Part shown: piece by piece, positions 24,101-35,924 of the stretch
Position numbering within the stretch: position 1 is the stretch's first letter
How the letters are laid out: each line of letters starts with the position of its first letter
Origin: Hydrangea macrophylla
Taxonomy: Eukaryota > Streptophyta > Magnoliopsida > Cornales > Hydrangeaceae
Reading direction: 5' to 3'
Assembly (NCBI GenBank): GCA_033977485.1
Contig: CM066991.1
Location: 54,166,850 to 54,230,849 of the forward strand
Length of the DNA stretch: 64,000 nucleotides
The notes under the pieces: generated by a model
The model's input: the letters and a program-made list of their open reading frames with translations, nothing else
What the model was told of the DNA's origin: nothing
The model's database searches: none
Program-made: the position numbers and the translations under genes

Positions 24101-24806
24101 TGTTGTTGATTGGAGTTAGGACTCCGAAATAGACTTCGGCAATGGATTGTGACAATGTTCTGAGATGTTGAAGCGAGTTGTATCGATTGTTTGTTTTCTC
24201 TTCGAATGCCTGTATGGGCACGTAAGTGGTTATAGTCCGACAGTGAGAACGTGAGAGAACTTTAATAGACGTAATAAAAGTAGTAAATATATTTCTTGTT
24301 GTGTGTGACTATATAAGTTCCATTTGATTTAGTTTTCTCACTCAGCTTTCATAAACTGACGACGTTCATGTCGCTGGACATTCCCATGTCCAGCTTATCC
24401 AGGTGATGACTACACGGGTGATGCTACGCAAGGGGAGAACATGGAGGAAGAGTACACCGAAGATGGCTATGGATATGCTAGTTAGAGAGAAGACAGTGGA
24501 TGTCTTTGTAAATGTTTTTGGTTGTAACCTCTAGCAGAGGACTTCATCTATCTTTTGTAATAGTTCTGTAAGGCCCTAGAGCCATAAGACTCTGATGTAT
24601 CTACCATGATGTAATAGTTAACTAGTATTGTGGCCTCTTATTATAATAATCCTTGTTAGCTGCTGTTGGTTTTATCCCATTAGTTATGTTGTTTATTATT
24701 AGCATTTGGTGATGGACAATTCGGTAATGCAACCAGTCACGTGCCTCAGGGTCCAAGATTGAAAATTCAAAATTTTTCCCTATTTTGGCTACGCCGGGGC
24801 GTGACA
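21101..24806 (+). repeat. LARD-like 5' LTR
   Basis: 3706 bp. TATATAA box at 21533-21539. Compared with the 3' LTR it lacks about 293 bp after 22240 (matching about 28500-28795), removing one and a half units of a 191-bp repeat. Carries eight 95-bp hairpin repeats at about 23040-23830. No gene is supported inside. Confidence 0.93.
23040..23835 (+). repeat. 95-bp tandem repeat array in LTR, 8 copies
   Basis: GGATGTTCTTGCAC recurs at 23092, 23187, 23282, 23381, 23476, 23571, 23666 and 23761, giving 95-bp spacing (one 99-bp unit with an AATT insertion). Each unit contains CACTTC...GAAGTG, able to pair as a stem. Open frames across it are by-products of the repeat. Confidence 0.92.
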
Positions 24807-24814
24807 GGGATTTT

Positions 24815-24827
24815 TGGTATCAGAGCC
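24815..24827 (+). other. LARD-like element primer binding site (tRNA iMet)
   Basis: TGGTATCAGAGCC starts eight bases after the 5' LTR end and matches the site for initiator Met-tRNA used by most chromoviruses. Confidence 0.9.
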
Positions 24828-27160
24828 TAGGTTTAGGCTTTTACCGTCTGTCCAACACGCTTAAGCTATGAACCGTAAGACTTCTTATACCAATACTGGT
24901 CATAGTTAGTTTTGTTATGCAGGTAAGCTATGGAGCCATATATAGTCCCAGACATCTTCGAAAGATATAAGGTTAGCCGTTAGACGATAGACGCTTAGTT
25001 TATGTGGATGGCTTCCTTAGACATTTTGTTAGAACGACTTGTTATATCAACAAGAAGTTTAGGCTTTAACGAATTTCCTGAGACGAATCTCGGAACAGTC
25101 ACCTTAGCCTAGAGTCTAGAAAGACTAAGGATAAGATACTTCATCCCCTTAAGTTACATGTTAGTTGAGTGGTTCCACTTGTAAGTTGGGATAACCTTAT
25201 GGACACCAACTCATACATAAGAACGCGCGAATCTTTGCAACGTCTGCTACACTTGCAATCTGCCAGGACACATGCACAAAGATTGTCGAACTCCTAAGAT
25301 CTACCAACGATCAGATTTCATTTGCTAGTACTGCAGCAAGAAGGGTCATCTTCTCAAGGACAGTCTGATGCTGAGGGCACACAACGGCAATGCTTTTCTA
25401 TAGTAAGGAGCGCATGAGAAATCAGCGTAATTAAATACCCAGGTCGATGGAAGACACGAGAGTGGAACGTACCTTCGACTGACCGAACGACCTCATAGAC
25501 TGCTGACATCGACCACGTTCAATCACAACGAACGAGTCGCACTGGGAACAAAGATGAGTACTGCATTCCACCTTCAAGCCAACGATCAGATCGCACAGGG
25601 CCTACCAAGAGAAGACACGTTTCGGGTTTACAACATCCTGTGCATGTTATAAATTAAAACCATATAAGGCTGAGTAATTATATCCATCTTTATGATTTAA
25701 CTCCTTTTGAGTAAACCCACTATTTTCTATCATTGGCTGCATTAGATCAATTATCCTTATGATGAACCTTGGGATGTCCTTTATTGATCCACTAATTGAC
25801 AGTTATTCGTTGTCCCCTCCGATTTCACTTAACAAGATTTTAGATCATTTTGATCAGTGATAAATCCAATTGTGAATTCATTTGCTTTCTAATGCTATAA
25901 GTCACCTCTTTGGACTTATCCTTATATAAATCGATTCCAACAGTTCATTTATAAACCACAAACCACTCACTGTAAGTCCTTTGGACTTATGATCTGTTAA
26001 ATTAATCTCCATGAATCGTTTGGACTGTCAACCGTTTGATCAACTCTTGCAAGTGCGTATCCCTTGACATTATTCCAAAGGAGCTCTTTGTATTTGTTCA
26101 ACTAAGGAACTCAAGCATATTGCATCCCTTTGTAAACTAGTCTTCATTTCCTTTCATTTCACGAATTCTTCTTAACTTTTATCATTAAGACTTCACCTAA
26201 ATTATTGGCTCATGAGACAAGAATTCTTATGTCCTACCTTGGAGGCCTTACGCCTTTAGTCATTACATTACTATGATTGTCCTATAGTAATTATCTGATG
26301 ATCATTCTGAGATACTCATTCTATACATTGTGATCCTACAAATGAGTAATCACATATCTCTTCGTTTCTAACTCAGTACACCATGAGTATTCATTTTGTT
26401 ATGAATTCAACTCCTTACAAGTAAATCCAATCCTACCTTATTTACCAGTAACACCTTATATGCTATATATTAATTAGTGCACGAAGAAATTGCTTAATGG
26501 CTTGTGTCATCACCTACAATGCCGAAACTCCACAACGATTTCATGTCGACACGCAAAGGAACTCAATCACAATAACACGCTTAAAGAGGACGCCATAACT
26601 CCTACAAGTTATAGAAGACAATCGCGAGATTAACTAAACTTCCCAACCATCGCATCAAGGAGCTGAGAGGTGAGAATCTTGCCGATTAAAGACATAGAAG
26701 AAACAAACCAGTGACACCAATAGCTACTCAAATGCAGTCCACAATCATTAAGGGAAACTCTAGATACATCAAGAATCGTCACAAGATGAGAGGCACGATG
26801 TTTCAATTGGGGAAAGACTGGACGTATGCACAAAGATTTTTCGGAACGAGGAATTCAGAACAATGTTTAATCGCCACGAAAATTCTGAAAGAGAGCTCGC
26901 AGATCAGCAAATCAATCTCAGCATTAAACAAGACGAAAGATTGAAGGTGCCATATTCAACGTCAGAACTTTGAATTTTATATGATACTGACGTAGCAAAG
27001 AAGTTTGAACGTTTGAAAGAATTTGGGAGAAGGTCTGATTAGTTAAGTAGTGGAAGACCTTTTGGATGTCTTACGATGCAGCCTACCCTCATTCATCGCA
27101 TACTTGAAGTCGAACAGAATGACGAAGGATTAAGGAAATGGTTCGAGAAGGCCAAAGCAA
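24828..27160 (+). other. LARD-like internal domain, mostly unreadable
   Basis: Apart from the zinc-knuckle relic at 25236-25360, I recognise no coding region. The longest frames are under 80 codons and none resembles protease, RT, RNase H or integrase. The stretch is unique within the window. Confidence 0.7.
25236..25360 (+). pseudogene. Relic gag nucleocapsid (zinc knuckles)
   Basis: At 25245-25286 the plus strand encodes CYTCNLPGHMHKDC, a complete C-x2-C-x4-H-x4-C zinc knuckle. About 40 bases on, a second knuckle pattern is visible but broken: a stop codon falls between its first two Cys and the last Cys is Ser. Flanking frames are closed. This is a fossil of the RNA-binding part of Gag. 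It shows the internal domain once coded for protein. Confidence 0.7.
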
Positions 27161-27360
27161 AGGATCCGACCGAATGGAATATTGGAATCAAGAAGCTAAA
27201 GAACAAAGAGATTCTGCTGGTAAAGGTTCAATAGAAGCATCGTATTGAAGGAGAAGCTTCTTGGGATCTGGAATCGGAAATGCGAGAGAAATTTCCATTT
27301 CTATTTAGTACTAACTAGTTCTGATTTCGAGGACGAAATCCTGTAATAGGTGGTAGAAGG
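27161..27360 (+). pseudogene. Relic chromovirus pol C-terminus and polypurine tract
   Basis: The frame around 27175-27305 reads KNKEILLVKV, a stop, then EGEASWDLESEMREKFP, resembling the C-terminal tail of chromovirus integrase that precedes the 3' LTR in Tekay/Del-type elements. TTCGAGGACGAAATCC (27326-27341), a common end signature of that lineage, follows, then purine-rich AGGTGGTAGAAGG next to the LTR. Family placement is from memory of these tails and needs alignment. Confidence 0.6.
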
Positions 27361-28247
27361 TGTAATACCTGTAATTTCTCAACGTTCTATAGTAGGAGTT
27401 TTATGAATTTCCATGTCTGGTATATTATTAGATTATTATTTTATTTGTATGACCGTATCAGTGTATGTAATTACTAATTAGACTGTAATCACCGCACCGA
27501 CTCGACCGTAGAAAGACTTAACTTACTTCCGTACTCGGACCCGGACAATAGAATTAATACCCGGTTGCACGTAAATTGAGATTGACACGCGTATCGAGGA
27601 ACTTATGCACGTAAATCAAGAAAGTGGCATAAAACCCAAGGTGGGCCCCACATGGCCGGCCACTTGTTGCACATGTAACCCCCTAGACACATGTCACCAT
27701 CTCATGTTGGACACTTGTCCACAACCTTGACACATGTCAATGCATGCACAAATGCATCCATGCACATTGACACCTATCACTACACCTAGCACTATATAAC
27801 CATGCATACACTCATACATTTCATTCTTTTGGCCACCAAAATCTGCACATAAGTTAGGAGATGAGAGATACTAGGAGATAGAGAAGAGGAATTAGGAAGA
27901 AGTCTTGTGTTCATCTCTTTTCCTTGCATGCACCTTCAAACATACACCTATACACTTATATACACACCACCATGGAGACTTATAATTTGTAATAATAAGT
28001 TTTAGAAGAACCTACAAGAGTCCCTAGAAGAAGAAGAAGTACACAATCAAGAGTAGAAGAAGAAGAAGGAACATCCACCATTGAAGTTGTGTTCAAACTT
28101 CCTAAGCTCAAATCCAAAGCCCAAGCTCAATTTCAAGTTTAGGTGAGTATTCTAACTCACTTTAGAACCTATATAGTATGTAGTAATGTTTATTAAGTGA
28201 TTGATGTTGATAGTTTGAGAGATCAATGCCATGAAAGATAAATTTTC

Positions 28248-28800
28248 AAATCTGGGAAGCAGAAACTTCCAGCAGAATGTTGTTTAGTAAAACAAACATT
28301 TCAAGCAGTTAAAAAATGGGAATGAGGCTAGGTTTTTTTGTGAAGAAATCTAACTCATTTATCTACAAATAACACTTCTATAGCTCAATCTGAAAATCAC
28401 TTCTTCATAGGTGAAATGTACATGCAACGAAGTATTTTAAATCTGAGAAACAGAAACCTCCAGCAGAATATAGTTTAGTAAAATGAGTGTTTTAAGAAGC
28501 TCCGAAATCTGAATTAATCTAGGGTTTTTTGTGGAGAACGGTAACTCATTTATCTACAAATAACTCTTTTATAGCATGGTCTAAAAATGAGTCCTTTATA
28601 GGTGAAATGCACATGCAACGCAGTACTATAAATCTGGGACAGAGCAGTCCGAAAATATAGAAATGTCTAAGTAAAATAAATATTTTGAGTAGCTCAAAAA
28701 TGTAATTGAAGCTAGATTTTGTTGTACATGAAGATAATCCAATTATATACAATGTTCTAGTTTTGAGTTTGATCTACAAATCAATTCATCATGCCCAAAT
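28248..28800 (+). repeat. About 191-bp tandem repeat in 3' LTR (3 degenerate units)
   Basis: AAATCTG(A/G)GA starts at 28248, 28439 and 28630, each followed by CAGAA(A)CC-type sequence, AGTTTAGTAAAA-like sequence, TAACTCATTTATCTACAAATAA and ATAGGTGAAATG. The 5' LTR has only the first unit and part of the second. Confidence 0.75.
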
Positions 28801-29599
28801 AAATCATATCAATTTAGTCGACATAGTAAAATTAATTCCTGGTAGATTGTATAACTACTTGTATGATGTGTTTATTAATGATGCTTGCTTACCGGTACCT
28901 GTGTGGTTATGGATATCTTGTGCTATGGTAGTGCTATCGAGTAGGTGAGTATGTTAGGGGCTTCATCTATATATTTCATTGGTGTTAAATCCACGAGCTA
29001 CACGCTAGGTTTCCATTGTTATGAATATAGTGTGATGACCATAGTGAGTTCATACCCAAGCTATAAGTATGTTGTACGGCACGATTATTGCGTTGATAGT
29101 GATTGGATAAGTTTTCATTGTAAGTATATTATGACATAAAACAGAATGACGGATGTATAATCGTGACTTCGAAAGCATATTCGGAAGTCCTTTAATGAAC
29201 TAAATTCCGAAATGAGTGACGAATGCGCGGTCGGAAAAAATGTAAGGGTCGGTTGTGCTATGTTAGAAGCATATTATGCTAAGGATAATTGTCGGATAGG
29301 TAATCTGGGCAGCGGAGGTCATGATAGTGAGAAAACGGTATGGTTGACGAATGTGAAAGTTGTGTATCATTTCGATTCTTCGTGACGAAATTGATACGGT
29401 CTTCATGACGTGTGTATCATTTCGATTCTTCGTGACGAAGTGGATATGGTCTTCGTGATGTGTGTATCAACCGCGGAGGCCGGGATAGTGAGTAAAGGAT
29501 GTGATTGATGGGTTGTGAAGTGATGACTATTGTGTATCCTTTCGGGTCTTCGGGACGAAAGACGGTATGGTTAACGCTTCGGTTCTTTGTGATGACGAA

Positions 29600-29891
29600 G
29601 CGGTGATTCTTTGAGTGAAGACTCATTTCAGTTCTTAGTGATGGAATGGATGTTCTTACACTCCGTAAACACTTCGGTTCTTTGTGATGGAGAAGTGGTG
29701 GTTCTTAGAGTGAAGACTCCTTTCGGTTCTTCGTGATGGAATGGATGTTCTTGCACTCCGTAAACACTTCGGTTCTTTGTGATGGAGAAGTGGTGGTTCT
29801 GAAAGTGAAGTCTCCTTTCGGTTCTTCGTGATGGAATGGATGTTCTTGCACTCCGTAAACACTTCGGTTCTTTGTGATGGAGAAGTGGTGG
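29600..29891 (+). repeat. 95-bp repeats, left part in 3' LTR
   Basis: Units start at 29648, 29743 and 29838; the third is interrupted by the solo LTR. Counterparts continue at 32013. Confidence 0.9.
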
Positions 29892-32007
29892 TGTCACAGC
29901 CCGGTCCCACAATAGCGGAACCGGAGCCCGTGGCACGCCACCGAGGCCAAACCAAATCATTAACGTTCCCAAAAATTAGTTTGAAGAACACACGCAGCGG
30001 AATAAACAAGTCATTTTTTTGAAAACTATTCGTCCAGTCGACTGATCCTCGGATCCAGTCGACTGATCCTGGTCCAGTAGAAAGTTGGGTTTAAAAACAC
30101 CATCCAGTCGACTGCTTTCTACACCCAGTCGACTGGGGCTTCAAATTTTCAGTCGACTGATAAAGTCCGGCGACTGAAGTCTTACCTGAACAAAATATTT
30201 TGAATTGAAAACATGATCCAGTCGACTGTGTCGGGGACCCAGTCGACTGATCTTCTATGAAACAATGCAGAGAGTTGCTGAAAACAGAGGCTCCAGTCGA
30301 CTGTTTCCTCAACCAGTCGACTGATTTATGGCAGCAGCACATTCTGCAGAGTTTTCTAAGTTTAAAAGCTTTTGAATTCGAATGGCGATCAAACACACAT
30401 TTCCAAAGCAATTCTAACTGTATTAACATACTACCGAAGGATAGTTACAACATGCTACTAACTATTACAACGTTTTAGATTCATTCTAACATACCAAGTT
30501 AAACATAACTAAAAACCATAAAATTCTTATTACAACCTCCTATTATCCCAAAACTATATGGTTAACATTTCAAGTTGCCTCCGAAGCGAACTCCCAACCC
30601 TCGTGCTCACTTCTGCGATTCCTCGCCAGCATTTACACCTGAAATGGTTATTTGAATAACCACACATATTCGATTTGTTTAAGATAATGCTTAGTGAATA
30701 AAACCACATATGCACATGAATGATAAACATGTCCGCATTCACATCTCTACAATTCATACTAGTCGCCGGAGACTCACGTGCCCGTCCATACTCCCAATCC
30801 GCGACTCCTCGCCAATAAGTCCACGCGAAAGGGTAAGACCCACGATTCTACAAACAATCGTGCGACCTTAATGCCTATATCGGCTCCACAAAATGGCACG
30901 GTGACCACGTGCTCCTTCTGACCCAAATAAGCAACTTAACATGCTCAAATACATATAACCATGCTCGCGGTAATCGAAACATATCACCGTGCTATTGAGC
31001 CTACTTATCAATATAAATGCCCAATATGAACTACACAATATATCTCTAGGAATTATTACATGCTATTCAAACATAACATGAATACATGTCAAGAAATCAT
31101 TCCAAAACATAGTTGAATCACTCACCTCCGATTTACGCTCCTATAATTCAATCTGAAGAAAACCCGTGCACAAAGAACGTGCAGAAGTCCGTCTAGTATA
31201 ATTCCTATGGATCAGAATTCCATTTATCAACTTTTATGAAAAATTCTAGAAAATAACTTTTCGGAAAACTTAGCCAAACAGGCCCTAATAGGTATCAAAA
31301 CGAAGCTCTTACCTCGAGGAGCTCGAATATGAAATCTGGGAGAAACCAGACTGACGGAAGGTCGTCGTTTGGCGTCGCAAAGCTCTAAGCTCCCAAAATC
31401 TCCCTATGGCCTCCTTTCTTGAACTTAGGTTAAGATTTACAAAAATCTAAAGATCCATCTCTATCTATATATAGGCAACATTCTCGGGGAATTACGTTTA
31501 CCTCCCCATGAGTTTTCCAAACTCCTAATCAGTCTCTGAAACTTTCTATACAGCTTATTCATAGCTTTACGAGTGAAACCTCAAAATTATAAAAGTTTTC
31601 GACTAAGTTTCGTTTGGTCGCTAAAACACGAATTTCTACATGACGTTTCCGAAGTTGCTAATTAGCCTACCAAATTAATAGCGTTTTCATTCGTTCTCAC
31701 CAGGATACTAAATCTAACAACAGAAATATATTCTAAGCCAGAAAATAATACAGAGATTGCAATACACAGGTAAACATTTATTTTCAGATAAACATTTAAA
31801 ATGTTCTACAGTGACCGTCTCACACTCGGAGAGATGTCACAACAACAAATTCTAAATCACCACAGTCTCAGAGCGTTCTCTAATACAGACACCCAAATCA
31901 ACTCGTGAGTCAAAACTCACTCAATCATGTGTCATAGGACACGCCACATCACATTATCATGCATGATAATGTAATGCAAATGCAATAACACAAATGCGGG
32001 TGTTATA
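29892..32007 (-). mobile_element. Solo LTR, reverse orientation, inside a 95-bp repeat
   Basis: 2116 bp flanked by the 5-bp duplication GGTGG (29887-29891 and 32008-32012). On the minus strand it begins TATAACACCCGCATT (canonical TG changed to TA) and ends GGGCTGTGACA, typical gypsy LTR ends. It has no internal domain or second LTR, as expected after recombination between LTRs. A TATATATA-like box is at about 31466-31475. Around 30030-30320 it carries repeated CAGTCGACTG palindromes. No gene supported. Confidence 0.88.
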
Positions 32008-32012
32008 GGTGG

Positions 32013-32500
32013 TTCTTAGAGTGAAGACTCCTTTCGGTTCTTCGTGATGGAATGGATGTTCTTGCACTCCGTAAACACTTCGGTTCTTTGTGATGGAGAA
32101 GTGGTGGTTCTTAGAGTGAAGACTCCTTTCGGTTCTTCGTGATGGAATGGATGTTCTTGCATTCCGTAAACACTTTGGTTCTTTGTGATGGAAAAGTGGT
32201 GGTTCTTAGAGTGAAGACTCCATTTGGTTCTTAGTGACGGATTGGATGTTCTTGCACTCCTTAAACACTTCGGTTCTTTGTGAAGGAGAAGTGGTGGTTC
32301 TTAGAGTGAAGACTCCTTTCGATTCTTAGTGATGGATTGGATGTTCTTGTACTCCGTAAACGCTTCGGTTCTTCGTGATGGAGAAGTGGTGGTTCTTAGA
32401 GTGAAGACTCCTTTCGGATCTTAGTGATGGAATGGATGTTCTTGCACTCCGAAAATGCTTCGGTTCTTCGTTATGGCGAAGTGGTGGTTCTTCGTGACAA
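32013..32500 (+). repeat. 95-bp repeats, right part in 3' LTR
   Basis: Units start at 32054, 32149, 32244, 32339 and 32434, so the 3' LTR also has eight units in all, the same number as the 5' LTR. Confidence 0.9.
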
Positions 32501-33485
32501 GGCGGTTGGTGAAAGATGTTTTGGTTTATGAGAGATGGTTTGGTTAGTACAAGATGGTTCTGTGAAGGTTATGGGAACAATCTTGTTCTTCGTGACAAAG
32601 TGAAGGTTAGGAGTGTTTTGGTTAATGAAAGATGGTTTAGTCAGTGCGAGATGGTTTGGTTAATAAAAGATGGATTTGATCAGTGCAAGATGGTTTGGTT
32701 AACGAGAGAGGGATTGGTTATAATTGGCAAGTACAAAGTGACTTAGTTGTGCAATAGTGACAGCCTTTTTTTGTGTTGTTGATTGGAGTTAGGACTCCGA
32801 AATAGACTTCAGCAATGGACTGTGGCAATGTTCTGAGATGTTGAAGCGAGTTGTATCGATTGTTTGTTTTCTCTTCGAATGCCTGTATGGGCACGTAATG
32901 GTTATAGTCCGACAGTGAGAACGTGAGAGAACTTTAATAGACGTAATAAAAATAGTAAATATATTTCTTGTTGTGTGTGACTATATAAGTTCCATTTGAT
33001 TTAGTTTTCTCACTCAGCTTTCATAAGCTAACGACGTTCATGTTGCTGGACATTCCCATGTCCAGCTTATCCAGGTGATGAGTACACGGGTGATGCTACG
33101 CAAGAGGAGAACATGGAGGAAGAGTACACCGAAGATGGCTATGGATATGCTAGTTAGAGAGAAGACTAGTGGATGTCTTTGTAAATGTTTTTGGTTGTAA
33201 CCTCTAGCTGAGGACTTCATCTATCTTTTGTAATAGTTCTGTAAGTCCCTAGAGCCATAAGGCTCTGATGTATCTACCATGATGTAATAGTTAACTAGTA
33301 TTGTGGCCTCTTATTAAAATATATCCTTGTTAGCTACTGTTGGTTTTATCCCATTAGTTATGTTGTTTATTATTAGCATTTGGTGATGGACAATTCGGTA
33401 ATGCAACCAATCACGTGCCTCAGGGTCCAAGATGGAAAATTCAAAATTTTTCCCTATTTTGGCTACGCCGGGGCGTGACACAAAG

Positions 33486-33569
33486 ACGGAAGCAAACATT
33501 AAATTAATGATCAGAGTAGCAAAGACTGAAGAAGAAAGACACAGATAAATAAAGAAGACAATAAATTAA
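33486..33569 (-). other. EPRV leader fragment, minus orientation
   Basis: About 80 bases matching the viral leader in reverse (compare 60640-60710), ending where plus-strand leader starts at about 33570. It is a second or third reversed copy of the same leader piece seen at 21005-21100, at the centre of the inverted array. Confidence 0.75.
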
Positions 33570-34039
33570 TGAGAAATTCTTATCTACTTTCTGTAATAAC
33601 TCAGTTCATAGTTTGTAATACTTGACGTGTACACTGAGCACTTCAGTGATTCATTCCCAGTAATCCAATCTGTAAGTTTCAGTTATTTATTGTCTTCTTT
33701 ATTTATCTATGTCTTTCTTCTTCAGTCTTTGCTACTCTGATCATTAATTTAATGTCTGCTTCCCCCACTAGTATCAGAGCCAAGACCCCGTTGGTGTGTT
33801 TGTTCTTGTAGTCATTCCCTCTTTCTGTGTTTTTGATTTTCAAAATTCTTTTTCAAAAGATATTTGCAAAAGACCACCTAGGCTGAGAGACCACCTGATT
33901 AGGATCCTACCAAACAGTAAGGCCTGCAGAAGGGAGCGTAAGACGGGCGTGAGCGGAGGACAAAGGGTATGAGTCTTCTTAGGTATGTGTCTGCTGGATA
34001 TCTTAGATTAAGTATTTTGTTTTGATTAAACCCCTTAAG
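33570..34039 (+). promoter_or_regulatory. EPRV copy C leader with primer site
   Basis: Plus-strand leader matching 60518-60985. It begins about 115 bases downstream of the viral TATA position, so this copy lacks its own core promoter. The primer site TAGTATCAGAGCC is at 33769-33781, one mismatch from the initiator Met-tRNA consensus. The polyprotein ATG is at 34040. Confidence 0.75.
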
Positions 34040-35924
34040 ATGGATAGACTATTTAGATCAAATTCAGCAATAGGTTCTAGCTCTAGAACCTCTTATCCCA
34101 CTTTACCAGACATAATTAATGAAGAAGAACATAGGTATGAAGAAGTCAACCAAGATTATAGTGATTGGACCATCCCTAAGAATTCCACTAGAGAAATTTA
34201 CAAGTCAATTTTCCTTAGTTTTAGAATTGATTATAATGTTAAAACTGTAGAAAAAACCTATAGTATTAACAAAGAACATGAAAGATGTCAACTTCTTAGT
34301 AAAGAGTCAACTAGAAAACATAGATCCGATGGTTACAACTTCATTCACATAGGGTTAATACAAGTTGCAGTTAAACCACTTAATATTAAAGGAATAAATT
34401 CTTCAATTTTATTATGTCTTAGAGATGCTAGATTTTTAAATTTTAGTACTAGTATAATGGGAATTATGGAGTCCAGTCTTCATGATGGACCAGTTCATTT
34501 TAATTGTTTCCCCGACTTTACCATAAGTCTTAGTGACCCCCACTTGTTAAAAGCTTTGACATTAAATATTAAAACTGCTGGTGAAATAACTAATATGCAT
34601 AGTGGTTCACAAGCTCTTGCTTTAATTTATAGAATTTATTATAAATGTATTCGAAGTAATCTTAATGTTCATGCTTTAATTAAAAGTCCTAAAAATCAAA
34701 CTTTCCTTATGTTAGGTAGTTCTGAACATGCTAACATCCAAATTCCTAAGACTATTCTGTGGAAGGATGTAGAGTTACCCAGTTGTTGGTTTTTAGAAAA
34801 TGAAAATCATTCTAGTAATTTCCAAAATAATGATACAGTCAATTTAGATCATGTACAACAATTCAATGATGGAAAAGTTAGAATCAGTTTTGATGAACAA
34901 CGAGTTAGGACATCTCCTTTAAAAATTAGAGATTTTGATTCTAAGTCTTCTAGATCAAGTACATCTTGTATTCCTAATAGGACTACAACAGTTAGAAAAG
35001 ATAAAGATCTCCTCAATGAAATTGATACTAAGTTAAAAGGTATTAAAACCACAGCCCAAGTTAGTAATCCTTGTTACAAAATACAAAGTGAAGATAGTTA
35101 TCCAAATTCTCCTACTCAAACAGATTTTGAAGGTCCTAGTAAAGATTTATTTACTAGGAGTAAAGATTTTGAAATTGATATGGAATACTTAGCCAAAGAA
35201 TATAATTCACCCATTAATGATACTTATAGAGTCAATTATCGAATTATTTATAGTGAAGATGAGAGAAAATCTATTGTAAAAGCTTGGAAAAAATACATGA
35301 AGTTAGTTAAAAGAAATATACATTTCTTTGCATATTTGGAAAATTATCATGATACCATAGATTTCTCTGTCAAGAAAAGAAAATTCATAAAAGAGTATAG
35401 TAAACCCCAAAGATCACTACGTAGCAAAAAACCAAAGGACAATGGTAGTTTGTCCCATTCAAAGCTTAGTAAGTCTATAAAAAATAGTAACCCGTCTATT
35501 CCTGAGTCTATAGAAGAAAATAGAAAGACTAGGAAGCCAAATGATGACAAGAGTGCCAAAGGAAATGGTAGCTCATCCCATAAGGCATCTCGTAGTAAAG
35601 ATCATAAAATGTTAAAAGGCAATAGTAACATCACATGCAAAGAATACAACAATCAGGTTAGTAGCCAAGAATTGTTCCCTAGGGATATAGGAGAATCTAA
35701 CCTACCCCGTGAACAAGAACCTATAGACACCGATTCTACCAAAGAGTCAAAACTAGACAACAACTACCCATCCCTTAATAGTGAACAATCTAGCAGGATA
35801 AATGTTTTATCTAAGAAAAGTGAACAAGAAAATTTCTTGTTAGATTTAATTAGTAAAATAGATGATGAAGACTTAAAATCAACATATCTAAATAAGCTTA
35901 GAACACTGTTAACCAAACAGGAAG
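34040..35924 (+). pseudogene. EPRV copy C polyprotein, N-terminal half (left of Tat insertion)
   Basis: 628 open codons from the ATG, then Tat inserted at GGAAG. Contains the 30K-type movement-protein region (about 34450-34690; CFPDFTISLSDPHLLKAL), a conserved segment ending HFFAYLENYHD (about 35170-35350), then a Lys/Ser-rich linker (KKRKFIKEYSK, RSLRSKKPKD) and the start of a predicted coiled coil. The remainder of the same frame resumes at 56615. No CCHC zinc knuckle is visible anywhere, although many caulimovirid coat proteins have one. No stop lies inside this half, making copy C the best-preserved ORF1 start in the window. Confidence 0.88.
35920..35924. repeat. Tat target-site duplication, left
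   Basis: GGAAG, repeated at 56610-56614. Confidence 0.95.

Larger units (their letters stand above)
21101..33480 (+). mobile_element. Non-autonomous LARD-like chromovirus derivative
   Basis: LTRs at 21101-24806 and 27361-33480 (the latter enlarged by a nested solo LTR), both starting TGTAATACC and ending CGTGACA; tRNA-iMet primer site; 5-bp CAAAG duplication. The internal domain is only 2554 bp and keeps a gag zinc-knuckle relic and the tail of pol, with protease, RT, RNase H and most of integrase missing. Very long LTRs with a short non-coding centre fit the large retrotransposon derivative (LARD) class; it must have moved with proteins from an autonomous relative. The chromovirus link rests on the pol-tail relic and the primer type. 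Confidence 0.88.
27361..33480 (+). repeat. LARD-like 3' LTR, interrupted by a solo LTR
   Basis: 6120 bp including the nested 2116-bp solo LTR and its duplicated GGTGG; the LTR proper is about 4.0 kb. TATATAA at 27793-27799. Followed by CAAAG (33481-33485). Keeps the full 191-bp repeat region that the 5' LTR has partly lost. Confidence 0.93.

Noticed and set aside
29417..30022. Open frames on both strands up to 117 codons
   Set aside because: By-products of the 95-bp LTR repeat and its border with the solo LTR.
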